Assembly (NCBI GenBank): GCA_022749755.1 | Contig: CM040440.1 | Coordinates: 19,083,269 to 19,147,268, forward strand | Direction: 5' to 3' | DNA from: Azadirachta indica | Lineage: Eukaryota > Streptophyta > Magnoliopsida > Sapindales > Meliaceae | DNA length: 64,000 nucleotides | In this document: positions 23,935 through 36,178 of the stretch, piece by piece | Numbering within the stretch: the first letter of the stretch is position 1 | Layout of the letters: each line of letters begins with the position of its first letter | Notes under the pieces: model-generated | Database searches by the model: none | Seen by the model: only the letters and a program-made list of their open reading frames with translations | What the model was told of the DNA's origin: nothing | Position numbers and translations under genes: made by a program

Positions 23935-25125
23935 TGTTTACCACGAGGATAATGTGTTAATATTTTATTTTTTAATAGTTTGAGGATACTTGCTTTTATC
24001 TATTGCGAGAATAGTTTCTGATAGTTTAAAGGGACATTATTTTATCTACCATCTTCCGATACTCTGAGGGAACATTGTTTTGTTTACCACGAGGTAATTT
24101 TTAATAATCTAAGTGAGATTTATTTTATTTATTGTAAGGGAGGTTTTTGCCATCGTGTAGATGTGTGTCACTTTTTTGAGCAAATGATGCTGTACCTCGT
24201 GAGTACTATGTAGTGCTTCTGAACTTTGTAATTTTGGCAACACAGAACTACAGTATTTAGCCTTTTTAGGCACAGTTTTGACAGTGTGGATTACAATGTT
24301 TTGCCCTTTTACGCATAGTATTGATAGCACAGAGCTGTAGTGTTTCGCCTTTCTAAGCATAATTTTGGCAGCGTGGAGCGACAATGTTTGGCCTTTTCTG
24401 ATCATAGTTTTGGTAGCGTTAAGATGCATTGCTTGGTAATTCTAGGCATAGTTTGGCAACGTCAAGCTGCATTGTTCGGCCCTTCTATTTATAATTTTAG
24501 TAGCACAGAGTTGTAATGTTAAGCCTTTTTAAATATAGTATTAGAAGCGCGGAGCTATAATGTACATATAATTTTGGTAGCGCGGAACTGTAATGTTTAG
24601 CTCTTCTAGGCATAATTTTCGTAGCGTGGAGCTGCAATGTATATATAGTTTTAGCAGCGCAAAACTGACAACGTGAAGCTGCAATGTATGTATGGTTTTG
24701 GTGGCACAGAACTGTAGTGTTTGATCCTTCTGGGCATAATTTTGGTAGCACGAAGCTATAGTGTAGGCATAGCTTTGGCAATGCGAAGTTTTGGCTATTC
24801 TGAGTGCAGTCTTGGTAACGCGAAGCTATAATATATACATAATTTTGGTAGCGCAGAGTTGTAATATTATGCCCTTCTAAGTGTATTCTTAATAGCGCGA
24901 AGCTGCAATGTATGTATAGTTTTGGCAGCACGAAGCTGCAGTGTTTGACCTTTCTGAGCTTAGTCTTGGCAACGCAGAACTACAATGTAAGCATAATTTT
25001 GGTAGCACAGAGCTGTAGTATTTAGTCCTTCTGGGCATAGTCTTAGCAGTACGGAGCTGCAACATATACATAGTTTTGGCAGCGCGGAGCTACAGTATTA
25101 GGCCTTTTTAGGAAGGATATCAGTG
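23935..25125. repeat. Decayed minisatellite in retroelement interior (44- and 33-bp units)
   Basis: From about 24220 to 25125 a unit of about 44 bp (TTTTGGCAGCGCGGAGCTG, then TAGTGTTTGGCC, then CTTCTGGGCATAG) alternates with a shorter 33-bp form (TTTTGGTAGCGCGGAGCTG, then CAATGTATATATAG). I count over 20 diverged copies. The reading frames across it on the minus strand (for example 24109-24429, 24497-24931) are repeat translations, not genes. Before it, 23935-24150 has three or four diverged units of about 55 bp based on TTTTGTTTACCACGAGG. Confidence 0.85.
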
Positions 25126-25129
25126 CTGC

Positions 25130-27158
25130 AGAGGTACATTATTTTTCTGATAATTTGAGGTTTCTTTAATTTTTTCTCTTGAAAAAAGTGAGTAGATGAA
25201 AGTTTATACAATAATAGTATTATAAATTGGTTAAATATAAATAAATATACTAATATACATATTCAGAGCATTTATATATAAATTAAACATGCTAATAAGT
25301 CATTATATATAATAGAGATAAGAAAAGAATATATATTAAATTATAATCGAAATTAATATCATATTATATTTGATTTTATTCAAATCATAAATTTTCTTTA
25401 ATAAAAGAAGGTCAATTTCAACTTAATATATACAATTATTTTAAAATTATATTTATTCTTTTTATAATTTAGATAGAAATAATAAGCCATGATCTCTCTT
25501 TTTTTTCTAGTAACTTAAAAAAATTCTTTATAAAAACTAATTTTACTCTTTTAATGCCATTATGTTAATACACAAAGCAAACATACAATTATAAACGGAA
25601 AATAGAAAAAAGTATGAAGATAACTCAAATTATTTAACATTATAACAAATTTAAAATCATAATATTTATAATTCAACGCATAAAGTATAGTGTTCTTGAG
25701 AAATAATAAACTATAAATCTTTTTGGATATATTATAGATAGTTAAAAATTATTAGAATATTATAAGAATTAATTTAATAAGTCATTAGGGTCAAATATTA
25801 ATATTTCAAATAATTTTAATATGAAATACAAATATCTAAAGCTTATACCGAAAAGCATAAATAATCAGCAGGTAAAGATTTTAGTGATAATTTAATATTG
25901 TATCTTAATGATATTTGAAGATGGAAGACTGGAACTTTGATTTGGACCCGAATGATATTAGGTTTTGGACTCTAAAAGTATTTGCCCAGACACTCGTATG
26001 ATATTTCACATTAAATTCAGCTGTTACGTGTCTATGAATGCCACTGATATTAAGACTGGACTCGAACAATAATTTATAATCTAACTGATATCTCCAAACC
26101 CTAATAAGTTAAGTTTGGGCCCGTATGATATATAACTCTTACCTTGATAATATTCATACTAAATGACTTTGAAATCGAACGAAATACTATTTGCAATTTC
26201 AATTATCTATAACAAATAATACTATTTATTTGTATCAAATAGTTGTTTTATTTATGACTTCAAGACCAACAATTTCAGCCACCAAATAACTTATATTTGC
26301 TCCTCCCAAATCTGGCTTGATTATATTATTATTATTTTTAATATAATCAACAAATCTGGCTTCCCTTATCTTCCATTTTCTAATTTGTTTAGCACCACTT
26401 ATTATAATGAGTTTGACTACAAAAGTGACTTCATTTATTACCTCATTGAGGATGATTGATTTAAATAACCAAATAAAATGATTTACTCTCAAAACAATAT
26501 ATAACTTTCCAATTAGACAATAAAACACTATAATTAATCAATGAAAATAAATATAATTTTTCATAATAGTAAAATAACAATATAGAACTCAAAAACAAGA
26601 GACAATGATGTGCCCTTTAATTTGTTATATATATATATATATATATAGAGGCACACATACACCTTTTATACAGAAGATAATACAAATAATATTTTTTTGT
26701 TAATGATTATTTTTACTTAAACTGACATAATATAACTATCACGTGTAATCTTTACGTGATAATTTCATAATAAACTTACGATCAGATGGAAAAATAAAAT
26801 TTTATAGCTTTAGAATTAGACTTTTTAAGATATATCAAAGAGAATTATGTTATTTGACAATCAATTATCTGTTCTCTATGACATATTCTATAGTTTTAAA
26901 AGAAAATAGTCGAAGATGTATTCTTCAATTTGATGAAATTAGATGTTTGAAAAATGAAGTTCATAATGAAACAACAAATTAAATATAAGAATGTGTTCAT
27001 ACTTATAAATAGTCCTTGTGGTCAGTAAATCAATGTATAACAATTAAATTTAATATTAAATATATTAAATTATATATGAAATAAAAAAAAAAATACATAC
27101 CTTTTGATTCATCATAAAATTTTTTATCATAATAGAATTGGCTTTTTATCTTTTCCTA
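25130..27158. other. AT-rich retroelement interior without genes
   Basis: Very AT-rich. A 97-residue open frame on the minus strand (26235-26528) has no recognisable domain and poor coding character. Loose repeats with GGACTCGAACAAT, GGACCCGAATGATAT and GGGCCCGTATGATAT occur at 25940-26130. A perfect (AT)n run lies at about 26628-26647. Confidence 0.5.
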
Positions 27159-27170
27159 CAGATGGCACCA
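27159..27170 (-). promoter_or_regulatory. Primer-binding site of the nested LTR retroelement
   Basis: Minus strand TGGTGCCATCTG, starting two bases after the LTR terminal CA. It is two transitions away from TGGCGCCGTCTG, the Tat/Ogre-type site. It fixes the orientation of the element. Confidence 0.6.
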
Positions 27171-27172
27171 AT

Positions 27173-27589
27173 TGCTAACATCAAATTTCGTCACTTAATA
27201 TCAATCAATAAATTTATTTGTATATAGAAAAAAAAAACTCTTTCTTCTCTTCTTTTTTTCCTTTATATATTCGTTCATTCGTTAGATTATTTAAAAAACT
27301 AATTTAAGTGAAATTATGATTGGAGATCTTTTAAAATTTAGTGAAATTTTAATTAAAAATAATTTAATATTCTATTTTACCTATAATTCAGATGAAATAT
27401 GGCTTTTTCAAAAAGAATTTTCATTATATTTGACTTAGATAAGAAATATTGATTAAAATTTTATGATTTTGGGTTTTTACCATTTATCTTTAGGGTTTTT
27501 ATTCTTTAATATATATCCAATAATTATTTTATTGGACTAATATACAAGTGAAAATTTAAATTACTTTTGCATGTTAGAAAAATGGTACA
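27173..27589 (-). repeat. 5' LTR of the nested retroelement (417 bp)
   Basis: Intact partner of the split LTR at 14149-15260. On the minus strand it runs from TGTACCATTTTTC to GACGAAATTTGATGTTAGCA. Confidence 0.75.
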
Positions 27590-28614
27590 ACAATATTAAA
27601 AACATATTAATTTTTATTTTTTTTAAAATAAAATTTAATATTAAGATCTAAAATAGACTTTTGCATATAGTTGAACTGAAAACATGAATAGGCTTTTTTT
27701 TAAAATTATTTCTAACGTTATATTTAAAGGCTCACTTTAATAATGCTTTAGTCATCCCTAACAAGATAGAAATAAACAAATGAAAATAATAGACGTAAAT
27801 CGATGTTCCAGTACACGACATGGACGTGTAAATAAAAAAAAAAAAAATCAAAATACCGTTTCAATATCTCCCCTTGTTACAAACCAGCGCCTTGTTAGAA
27901 ATAAAAAAAAAAATCGTAAATTAACGTAGTCTTCATTTGCAATCACGTATTTACTTCTGTATAGAATCAAACTCCAGAAAAGAAAAAGATTGAAAAACAC
28001 GGGAAATTATCGGTTTCCTTTTATTTTCTTTTTGGCGCACATACTTTTCTGTGGCAGGTAATCGATACAGCTCTACAGGTCAGCTCAAACACTTTGAATT
28101 TACTGACAAACATTTTATATTTTCTTTTGTTTATTTATTTATTTTTACAGTATCTGGTTAATGTAGTGGTATCAGAAACTGTTAGTCCTTTTAGGGTTTC
28201 AACGTTCAATTCAGTCTGCTAGATTTAAATCTAGGGTTTTATGATGTGGGTTTTTGAATGTCTTTAGGCAGACGCTGTATTGACTGTTATCGAGCCAAAG
28301 AAAACAGAACAATATTTATCAAATTTTTAACAGCTAGATAAGTTGGCAATTTTTTCTGCAAGTTCTGGTTACATAATTTGAAAGTGGGTGGTGCCCTAAA
28401 CTGCTATATTCTTTTATATTCTGAATTTTATTAGTTTGTGGCTTTTTACTTGTTTAAGTTGCATGCACTCCTCCAGAATAGAGATAACGCTGCTGAATTA
28501 TTGCCAAATTCAATCTCTATGCATCCTTAGTAGTTATTGATGCTTGTGAATCGTTTTCAGCTCTAATTTGCTGTATTGCTATATGTTCTTTCACGTTGCT
28601 GCAGATTCTTCAAA
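27590..28614 (+). promoter_or_regulatory. Promoter and 5' UTR region of NDX
   Basis: AT-rich intergenic DNA up to about 28030. A likely 5' UTR exon ends near 28056 (GTGGCAG|GTAATC) and is joined to CTGCAG|ATTCTTCAAAATG at 28604-28614 across a 5' UTR intron of about 550 bp. The intron is inferred from the splice motifs only. Confidence 0.4.
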
Positions 28615-31600
28615 ATGAAACATGCTAGGGAAGAACCATTTTGTAATGGCGAAGGAGTAAGTACTTTTGACACGACAAAAATTTTTCTGCTTAAATACAG
28701 TATTCATAATCTTTGGATGTTTGTTTGATTTAAATGATTTCCGCTATTATTTAGTTTTCCTTCAATTTTTAACTATTTCTCCTGAATTACTTTTGTTCTC
28801 CTCTTTCTATCTGCATTTGTGTGTATGTAAGCTGATCAATTTTGTTTGGTTGTAATAAACAGGTCCTTGACTTGATTTCTGCAGTGAAGGAATTACATGG
28901 GTTTAGCCCTCAGGAGCTTAATAAATTGCTAAGAGACTCTGAAAATTTTTCAATTCACTGCCATACTGAAAAAGGATCATCTGTAAAGGTACAGCAGCAG
29001 CAATAATGTTTTGTCTTTGGCTATCAAATATTTCTAATCTCTTTATTTTCTTAAATTATCACTCAATATCTTGAATTGTGTTGTCTTTCAGATTGATGTG
29101 GAAAAACTTGCAAACTTTCTCCCTTTGCACCTTATTGCAGTACTTATATCATCTGAAAGAGATGAAGAATTGTTCAGATATTTGTTATGTGGTATTCAGC
29201 TTTTGCATTCCTTGTTGGATCTAGCACCTCGGCATATTAAACTTGAACAGGTTACTTTTAATTTTATTTCTGTTGGATTGCTCTTGTCTTTACTCTTTTA
29301 AGCATGCCAACAAGTCATGAGTACAAGAATATCACTATAATAAAAATTGAAGGTTTGGGATTATAGGCCAATCATTTATTTTATGCATTTGTTTTACAAC
29401 CTTTTGACTAAAGTATTTGTTTGTCCCTGAGCATCTTGGGAAATTTTGGTGCATGTTTCTATCTTGTTCTAACAACCAATAATATTATTGGAGTAAAAAG
29501 TATGCATAGTATAATTTTCTCCTAATATTTCATTTTCTTTTGATAATTCTACAGATTTTGCTTGATGATGTCAAAGTTTCTGAGCAGCTGCTTGATTTGG
29601 TGTTCTATTTGCTAATTGTTCTTGGTCATTATAGACAGGTTACTTTTAGTCCTCTTTTCTTATGTTTCATCTTCCATGCTACTTGTTTGTACTGAGACTT
29701 GTTTTCTTAATGTAGGAATACCACAATTCAAGCCCCATGCTGCTCATGCATTCCACTCTAGTGGCATGCACTCTTTATTTATTAACAGGATGCATATCTT
29801 CACAGTGGCAGGATCTTGTTCAAGTATTGCTTGCACATCCCAAGGTACAATATAGCATGGATGATTTCTTTGGGCTATTAGTCAGGAAAACTCAGGGTCG
29901 GGCATATTGCATGCTTCTGGATTGCTATTTATTGATCTATTGATTAACCCTATTTTCAAGAGTTCACAAGATAACGTATGTATGTACTTTGGGTGATCTT
30001 GAACTCTTTGTAACAGGTTGACATATTTATGGATGCTGCTTTTGGAGCTGTTCATGTAATCATCATGTTTCTCCAGATCAAGTTTTCAGTACAACATACT
30101 GATTTCTGTATACAACCAGCTCTGACTGATGAACAAGTGGTAAACTATATCTGCCAGCAATGTGAGGCTTCTTTACAGTTTCTTCAGTCACTGTGCCAAC
30201 AGAAACTATTTCGGGAGCGTCTTCTCGGGAATAAGGTTTTCGAGTTAGAATTCTCTTACATTAAGTTGTCTGAAATGAGGTGACCTGTCAAGATGTGTGA
30301 TTGCATGTTTTTTGCTTTTTCGAAACAATATGAGATATCCAGGTATATAATTTTAGTGCTCAAACAAGGTAGATAGCATCACAGTACACATATCTTGATT
30401 GGCCAACAAAATCATGGTTATAATATAATGGTAGCAGTTATGGACTAATGTGTAAGGTCATCTTAATTTGTCAATGTACAAACTGAATTCTCCTTGGCCC
30501 CTTCTTTTGATTTAGATGATTACCCTCTGCAGTGAACTTTTATTTGATGTTCTCACAAAGATGAGTAATAAGTTTTCACTACTCGGTAAAATCTCCAATG
30601 GTGGTGCTATTCAGGAACTATGTGGAAAGGGTGGTGTTCTCTTTCTCGCACAATCCATTTTGAAGTTAAGCGTCATGCCACCATTTGTCGAGTCTTCCAC
30701 GATTGTGGCTTCTGTTTCCAGGCTGAAAGCTAAAGTTCTATCTATTGTAGGTTCAGTTATGGACAATATTTAATTTTCTTTTTTGATCTACTCTTATCTC
30801 TTGATGCTTCTTAACTTATATGGGTAAACATTGTTTATTGATCCATTCATGACTTTCTTTATGTAGCTGTTGAACTTGTGCGAAGCAGAGAGCATATCTT
30901 ACCTAGATGAGGTTGCCAGCTCCCCAGGAAGCCTAGATTTGGCGAAATCTGTTGCTTTAGAGGTTGGTTTTCTGATGCTTATGTAAGATCTTTAAGAATT
31001 AGACAACGGTAGCATTCTGAAAGACTGTTAAAAGAGTGTTATTGCAGCATATTGGCTTGTCCCTTAGAGGCTGACAAATTGGACTTTCCTTTTAAAGGTT
31101 TTTGCGGAAAAGTCTACTGCATGAAAGTTCTTTTGATGAATTAATTTGCCATCCATTTTGTTGGATCTCTCATCTGGCTCATTTTTCAAAAATTTAGGGG
31201 TCATTTAACTCATTGTCTGAGTTTAGTTATCCCTTTTCTATTACTTTGAAAAAGAGATAATTATTTGGGGATAATGATAAATATTATGTAGGGGTTTTGA
31301 TGCTGACATGGATATTAGCTCTCCTTTTAGATTTCTTCTGGATTCTCTTTTCTATATATGAAGCATTATGTTACCGTCAGGGCGCTTATGACTAATATAA
31401 TTTGTCATGATATAGGTGCTTGACTTATTGAAGAATGCGCTTACAAAAGATCCCAAACATCTTAGCTCTTCTTCGGGCAGAACCTATCCAATGGGGCTTT
31501 TGCAACTTAATGCTATGCGTCTAGCTGATATATTCTCAGATGATTCCAATTTTCGGTCGTATATTACAGTGTGCTTTGTAAGCTATCACTTCTGAGTTTG

Positions 31601-34600
31601 TGCTTGTGTTACACCACCCACTGTTGCAAACTACCACTACAATGAATTCCTGAAAATACCTTTAATGATATTTCCAAGATCATAAAAAGCTATACGCTAT
31701 GCTAAGTCTCTGCTGGATTGACAAGTAATTTTAGGGTGTATAATGCATACACAAATCTATATTTGCTTTTAGGGTGCCATGACAAGATTGTTGACAGTTT
31801 TTCATATGTGACTCTAGACTGAAGTTCTGAGCGCGATATTTTCACTATCTCATGGAGATTTTTTGTTCATTTGGTGTTCTTCTGAATTCCCCGTAAGAGA
31901 AGAAGATGCCACTGTGGAGTATGATTCATTTGCAGCAGCTGGATGGGTTTTGGATGCAGTTTCATCTCTGAACACGTTGAATGCAACAAAAGTAGAATTC
32001 TCACTAACCCAAAACAGTATGCCCCAGGCTTCATATGCGCATACTAGAACATCACTATTTGTTAAGATAATCGCAAATCTTCATTGTTTTGTTCCCAACA
32101 TCTGTGAAGGTCAGTTCCTTCTCGACATATTGTTAAATTGTCATTGACCAGTTTGTTTTATATTATTACTAGAATTTCATTGATTACTGTACTTTAAGCT
32201 TCTTTTTCATCCACAGAGCAGGAGAGAAATCTCTTCCTTAACAAGTTTTTGGGGTGCCTGCGAATGGATCCTTCTAAAGTGTTACCTGGCTTTTCCTTCG
32301 CCTCTGGTCCTCAGAAAGCTACCACTGTTTGCAGGAACCTGCGTTAGTATCACTTTCTTATTATGGTTAATTTTTTTTAAGATTGACATAATAAGAATTG
32401 TTATGCATTCCTTACAAGAAACTCATATGTGCAGGTTCATTGTTAAGTCAGGCAGAATCTTTAATTCCTATTTTTTTGAACGAGGAGGATGTAACGCTCT
32501 TAAGGTGACCTGGTCTTGAACCATGTTTCTTATATCCTAGGATTTTTGCTAAATTGTAGAAGAATATCATGGCAAATCTTGATAGTTATTGCTATGATCA
32601 CACATTAATAAATTTTAAACAGAGCACGTTCAAGATCATTGATGGGCTAGCGGCTGCCTTCTAATAAACAACAAACCCATATTCTGAATTTGTTTCAGTG
32701 ATGCGTATGAATCTTTATCCCAGCTACACCTCAGACATATTCTTGTTCAATCTCTCATGACAACGCTTTGCTCAGTGCCTCCACCCATCTTGTTTTCAGC
32801 ATTCACTTGTTCTTTTGGTGCCTTGAACCTGAATTTTGCCACTTCTTTTTATTAGTATGCTCCTTGGTACTTGTTACATATTGCCGAACCATTTGGACGA
32901 TATTTCATCTCGTATTATGTTGGTGCCACATTCCTTCTAATAAATGCAATCATTTCTAATTTTTTCTTATCATCATCACTCATTAATTTTAACTTTTAAT
33001 ATCTCCTACAATTAATATTTTTGCATGTTTTATAAACACCCAACATTGGGTACAATAAAGTAGAGCTGGACAGAGAATTTCTGATGAATTTTCAACGATT
33101 TAACTGCACAATGAAGAATGTTTATCTGCTTCAATCATCTTACTCTGATTTTTAAGGGGAATATTCTCCTTAATCCCCTTCATTATTGTGAAATAAAGCA
33201 AGATATCAAAAATAGCTACTTTTGGGTACCGTTAAAATTCTGTGCATCATCTTTATTCTTTGTTTAAAGTTACTTGTCAGTCTCAACCCTAAGAATTTCG
33301 TACTTCTAGTTCATCATGATTAGAAATGAATAATAACATCTGCGCCCCTGCGTTTTCATGTTTTCACAAATGAGGACATAGTTTGTCCATTTGTATCAAA
33401 TAGCTCTCTAAACCAATTGAATTGACTGAAATACTGTTTCATGTTAAAGTACCAACTCTTACATTCTGATGGTCAAAATTTAATAAGGGTAATTTGTCAA
33501 AAAATAAAAAATAGGGACCCATACGTTTTTATCCCAATTAGAAAGTTATTGTAGGAAGAGTGGTGAGTTTCAAGTGGTTTCAATGAGTCAGATTGACCAA
33601 ATGAGTTATGAAATTTTCTGAATCTTTGAACCTGAAAGAATAATCAACACTTTAGTCATTGTATCTATTGTGTTTGCTATGAGTGGTGTTAATGATTAGA
33701 CTTGATGCAGATTTAATAGAGTAAAAGGCTGTAATGAATGGCGCCATCTAATTGGCAATCTTTTCTTCATACTATTTCTATGTTGTCATTTTGTTTTGTT
33801 AGGCACTACAAACAATAGCATTCCCAAAGTCCCATGCCAAAATTACATTGTGCACACACTTGATTTTCTTCTAAAAGCTCAGAACAGCACCATGAAGTAC
33901 ACAGCATATGCATAAATGAACTATGAGATAGTATAATAGACTCATTCAAAAAAGTATTAGCATTATATATTGATAGAAGACTGAGAAACATTGAGTTGTT
34001 GACGAATGGTAGTTAGATGTATGCACTCACTTTTCTTGATTTTGTACTAAATATCTTCTCATCTGCTTTGTGATTGTAAGCATGTATCCGTGCAAATGTA
34101 TGCTTTGAATATCTTCTGTTTGACATTGCTGGCTGTATGGAATATTAACTTTGTCGTAATATGTGTTCTGTTTCAGGGTATTCTTTAAGCAATTGGAATC
34201 ATTGATTAATTCTACTGAAATTGAAGAAGATCGAGTTCAAGTAAAGCCTTGTTTCTTAATATATATATATATATATCATACCCGTTCTTTTTCTTTGGTG
34301 ATCACCTTGATAATAATTAATAGTGCTCTATTTATGCTTTTCTCTGGAGCAGATTCAGATTCAGGAAACCAAATATGAGGAATCAATTTCTTGCGATAAG
34401 TTCTCCAAACTCGATATCAATGAGCATCATCAGGTACTGGAAGCCATTTCATTTTAACCACTGCAATATGTCCCTTAAGAATAGATTGGTCTAGTAAGTT
34501 GGCTACTGCAACCTTGTAACACAGTAATATGCATTTTTTTTCATATACTTTCAAGGGTACATAGGAGAATGAGATGTCTCAACAATAAAACTGGTCAACT

Positions 34601-36178
34601 CTTTAAGTTTATTGTTCGAGTTGAATTAGTAATTTAATGCAACTTTATTTTTCCGACCCAACATAGTAGCATGAATGGTAAACTTTGATTCGTGGTAGGA
34701 GGCTCAGAGTACAAGGGGATCCCTGTCACCTTTACAAAGAAAAGAACCTCCAAATCTTCTTAATCATGCAAATGGTAACCTGAGAGAGGAAATGTCAGAG
34801 AATTCAGCTTTCCAAGAGGACAGATTTGATAGCAGAAGCAACCTTATTGATCAAAGGGATGATGTAACGAGGCAAGATACCAGAGAAGATAAAGATAAAG
34901 CCGGTGTTCCCGGAAGTGTGAGAGACATTGCAAAAGATGTTCAGATTGTTGGAAGTAGTGGTTCAGACACAAGTCCTGCAGGAGGAAAGAACTCCGTTGA
35001 TCCAATGGACAATGGTGAGTTTCCAAAACCAAATGAGCCTGTAAAAGAAAGTGGGGTTGGAGGTGTGCAAGAGGAGGAAAAGGTTGAACGTGTTCAGAGT
35101 GAAGAAAAGCAGCAGAGAAAACGGAAGCGAACCATTATGAATGATAAACAAATGTCGCTTATTGAGAGGGCCCTCTTGGATGAACCTGATATGCAGCGAA
35201 ATACATCTTCAATAAGTTTATGGGCAGATAGATTAAGTCATCACGTGCGTAATATATACCTCACACTTTGTGAAAACTGTAATCTACTTTTATATCCATT
35301 GATAAACACTGGACATATCTTCTTCCTTAAGCATCCTACATTATGTTTTTCAGGGTTCTGAGGTTACATATTCACAGCTGAAAAACTGGTATGGTTTTTT
35401 TTTTTCCCCGCCTTAAATTCAAACAGAAATAGTGCTCTTTGATATGAGATTGCAGTAGAAAATAAATTAAAATTAAAATCATAGAAATGAAGATTTGTCG
35501 TCTCAGCATTCTTTTGCTACAACTATTCATTACAAAATAGAGCGTGGTTGAAGGATTCAGAGGTTGCTTACCAGGCTAGATTAGGATCTTGCTCAGAAAA
35601 TTGTATATATCCTAGCACTTAAAATTTTTTTATTGTTTCCTCTTGTCATGTAATTTGTCTCACACATCAACAGGCTCAATAATCGGAAAGCAAGGCTAGC
35701 CCGTGCTAGTAAAGATGCCCGTGCATCCTCAGAGGCTGACAATACTTTTCCTGGAAAGCAAAGTGGGCCAGTACTAAGGCAATCACATGACTCACCTGAT
35801 AGTCCTGGGGAAGACCATCTTCCATCAAACGTGAGAGTTGCTGGAAGCTCATCAAGAACTGGTGCTGGTGACAACTCTGAGGCTTTAGCTGAATTTGTTC
35901 AGCGCAAACCAGGTCAGTACATGATGCTTGTAGATGCACAAGGAGAAGAGATAGGTACAGGAAAAGTACACCAGGTGTATGGTAAATGGAATGGAAAGAG
36001 CTTGGAGGAGTTGGGAATGTGTGTTGTAGATGTGATTGAGCTAAAGGCTGAGAGATGGAAAGGGCTTCCATACCCATCGGAAGCCACAGGTTCCTCATTC
36101 AGTGAGGCAGAAGCAAAGCTTGGGGTAATGAGAGTTGTGTGGGATTCAAACAAAATGTATGTGCTGCGGACCCTATGA
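28615..36178 (+). CDS. NDX: NODULIN HOMEOBOX (NDX) protein, complete
   Basis: NDX is a plant nuclear protein with an atypical homeodomain; in Arabidopsis it stabilises an R-loop at the FLC antisense (COOLAIR) promoter and associates with heterochromatic small-RNA loci. I rebuilt 17 exons: 28615-28656, 28863-28988, 29092-29250, 29555-29638, 29716-29844, 30017-30235, 30615-30746, 30867-30962, 31416-31577, 31818-32109, 32217-32342, 32435-32504, 34177-34240, 34353-34433, 34699-35244, 35354-35388, 35674-36178. The N-terminal half is the large helical NDX domain ([18 protein letters not shown] start, [20 protein letters not shown]). The homeodomain is built from three exons and starts at [12 protein letters not shown]; its recognition helix reads [16 protein letters not shown]. 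The C-terminal exon holds the NDX-specific domain ([35 protein letters not shown]). Intron 12 is 1.67 kb. All junctions keep frame, so the gene looks functional. The first exon is short and its start is inferred. Confidence 0.94.
30516..30614 (+). other. Possible alternative exon extension in NDX
   Basis: The usual acceptor is at 30611-30614. An upstream acceptor (TTTAG ending 30515) would add exactly 99 nt with no stop, in the same frame ([13 protein letters not shown]...). Family comparison favours the shorter form, joining GNK to ELCGKGG. Confidence 0.3.

Larger units (their letters stand above)
14149..27589 (-). mobile_element. Old non-coding LTR retroelement in minus orientation, carrying nested insertions
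   Basis: Two direct repeats bound the region: 14149-15260 and 27173-27589. Both contain TTTCGTCAC, AATAAATTTATTTGTAT, TTCATTCGTTAG, AAGAAATATTGATTAAAATT and GTTAGAAAAATGGT in the same order. Just inside the right copy the minus strand reads TGGTGCCATCTG two bases after the LTR end CA (27159-27170). This resembles the TGGCGCCGTCTG primer-binding site of Tat/Ogre Ty3-gypsy elements, so the right LTR is the 5' LTR. After removing the insertions about 5 kb remains, with no recognisable gag or pol. It is therefore best called a large non-coding derivative (LARD-like). The tandem repeats in its 3' half fit the Tat habit of satellite-like 3' regions. No flanking target duplication is clear, so it is old. 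Confidence 0.7.

Noticed and set aside
24109..25071. Several minus-strand open frames of 60-144 residues
   Set aside because: They translate the 44/33-bp minisatellite units; the repeated CH/Y-rich peptides (LPKLC, SSALP) come from the DNA repeat and not from a conserved protein.
24170..25125. CRISPR-like regular array
   Set aside because: Units are adjacent, diverged and have no unique spacers of constant length; this is a minisatellite in plant DNA.
26235..26528. 97-residue minus-strand open frame inside the nested retroelement
   Set aside because: No recognisable motif, AT-driven composition and no support from splice or repeat context; chance frame.
34792..35361. 189-residue open frame as a separate gene
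   Set aside because: It is the interior of NDX exon 15 read into the following intron.
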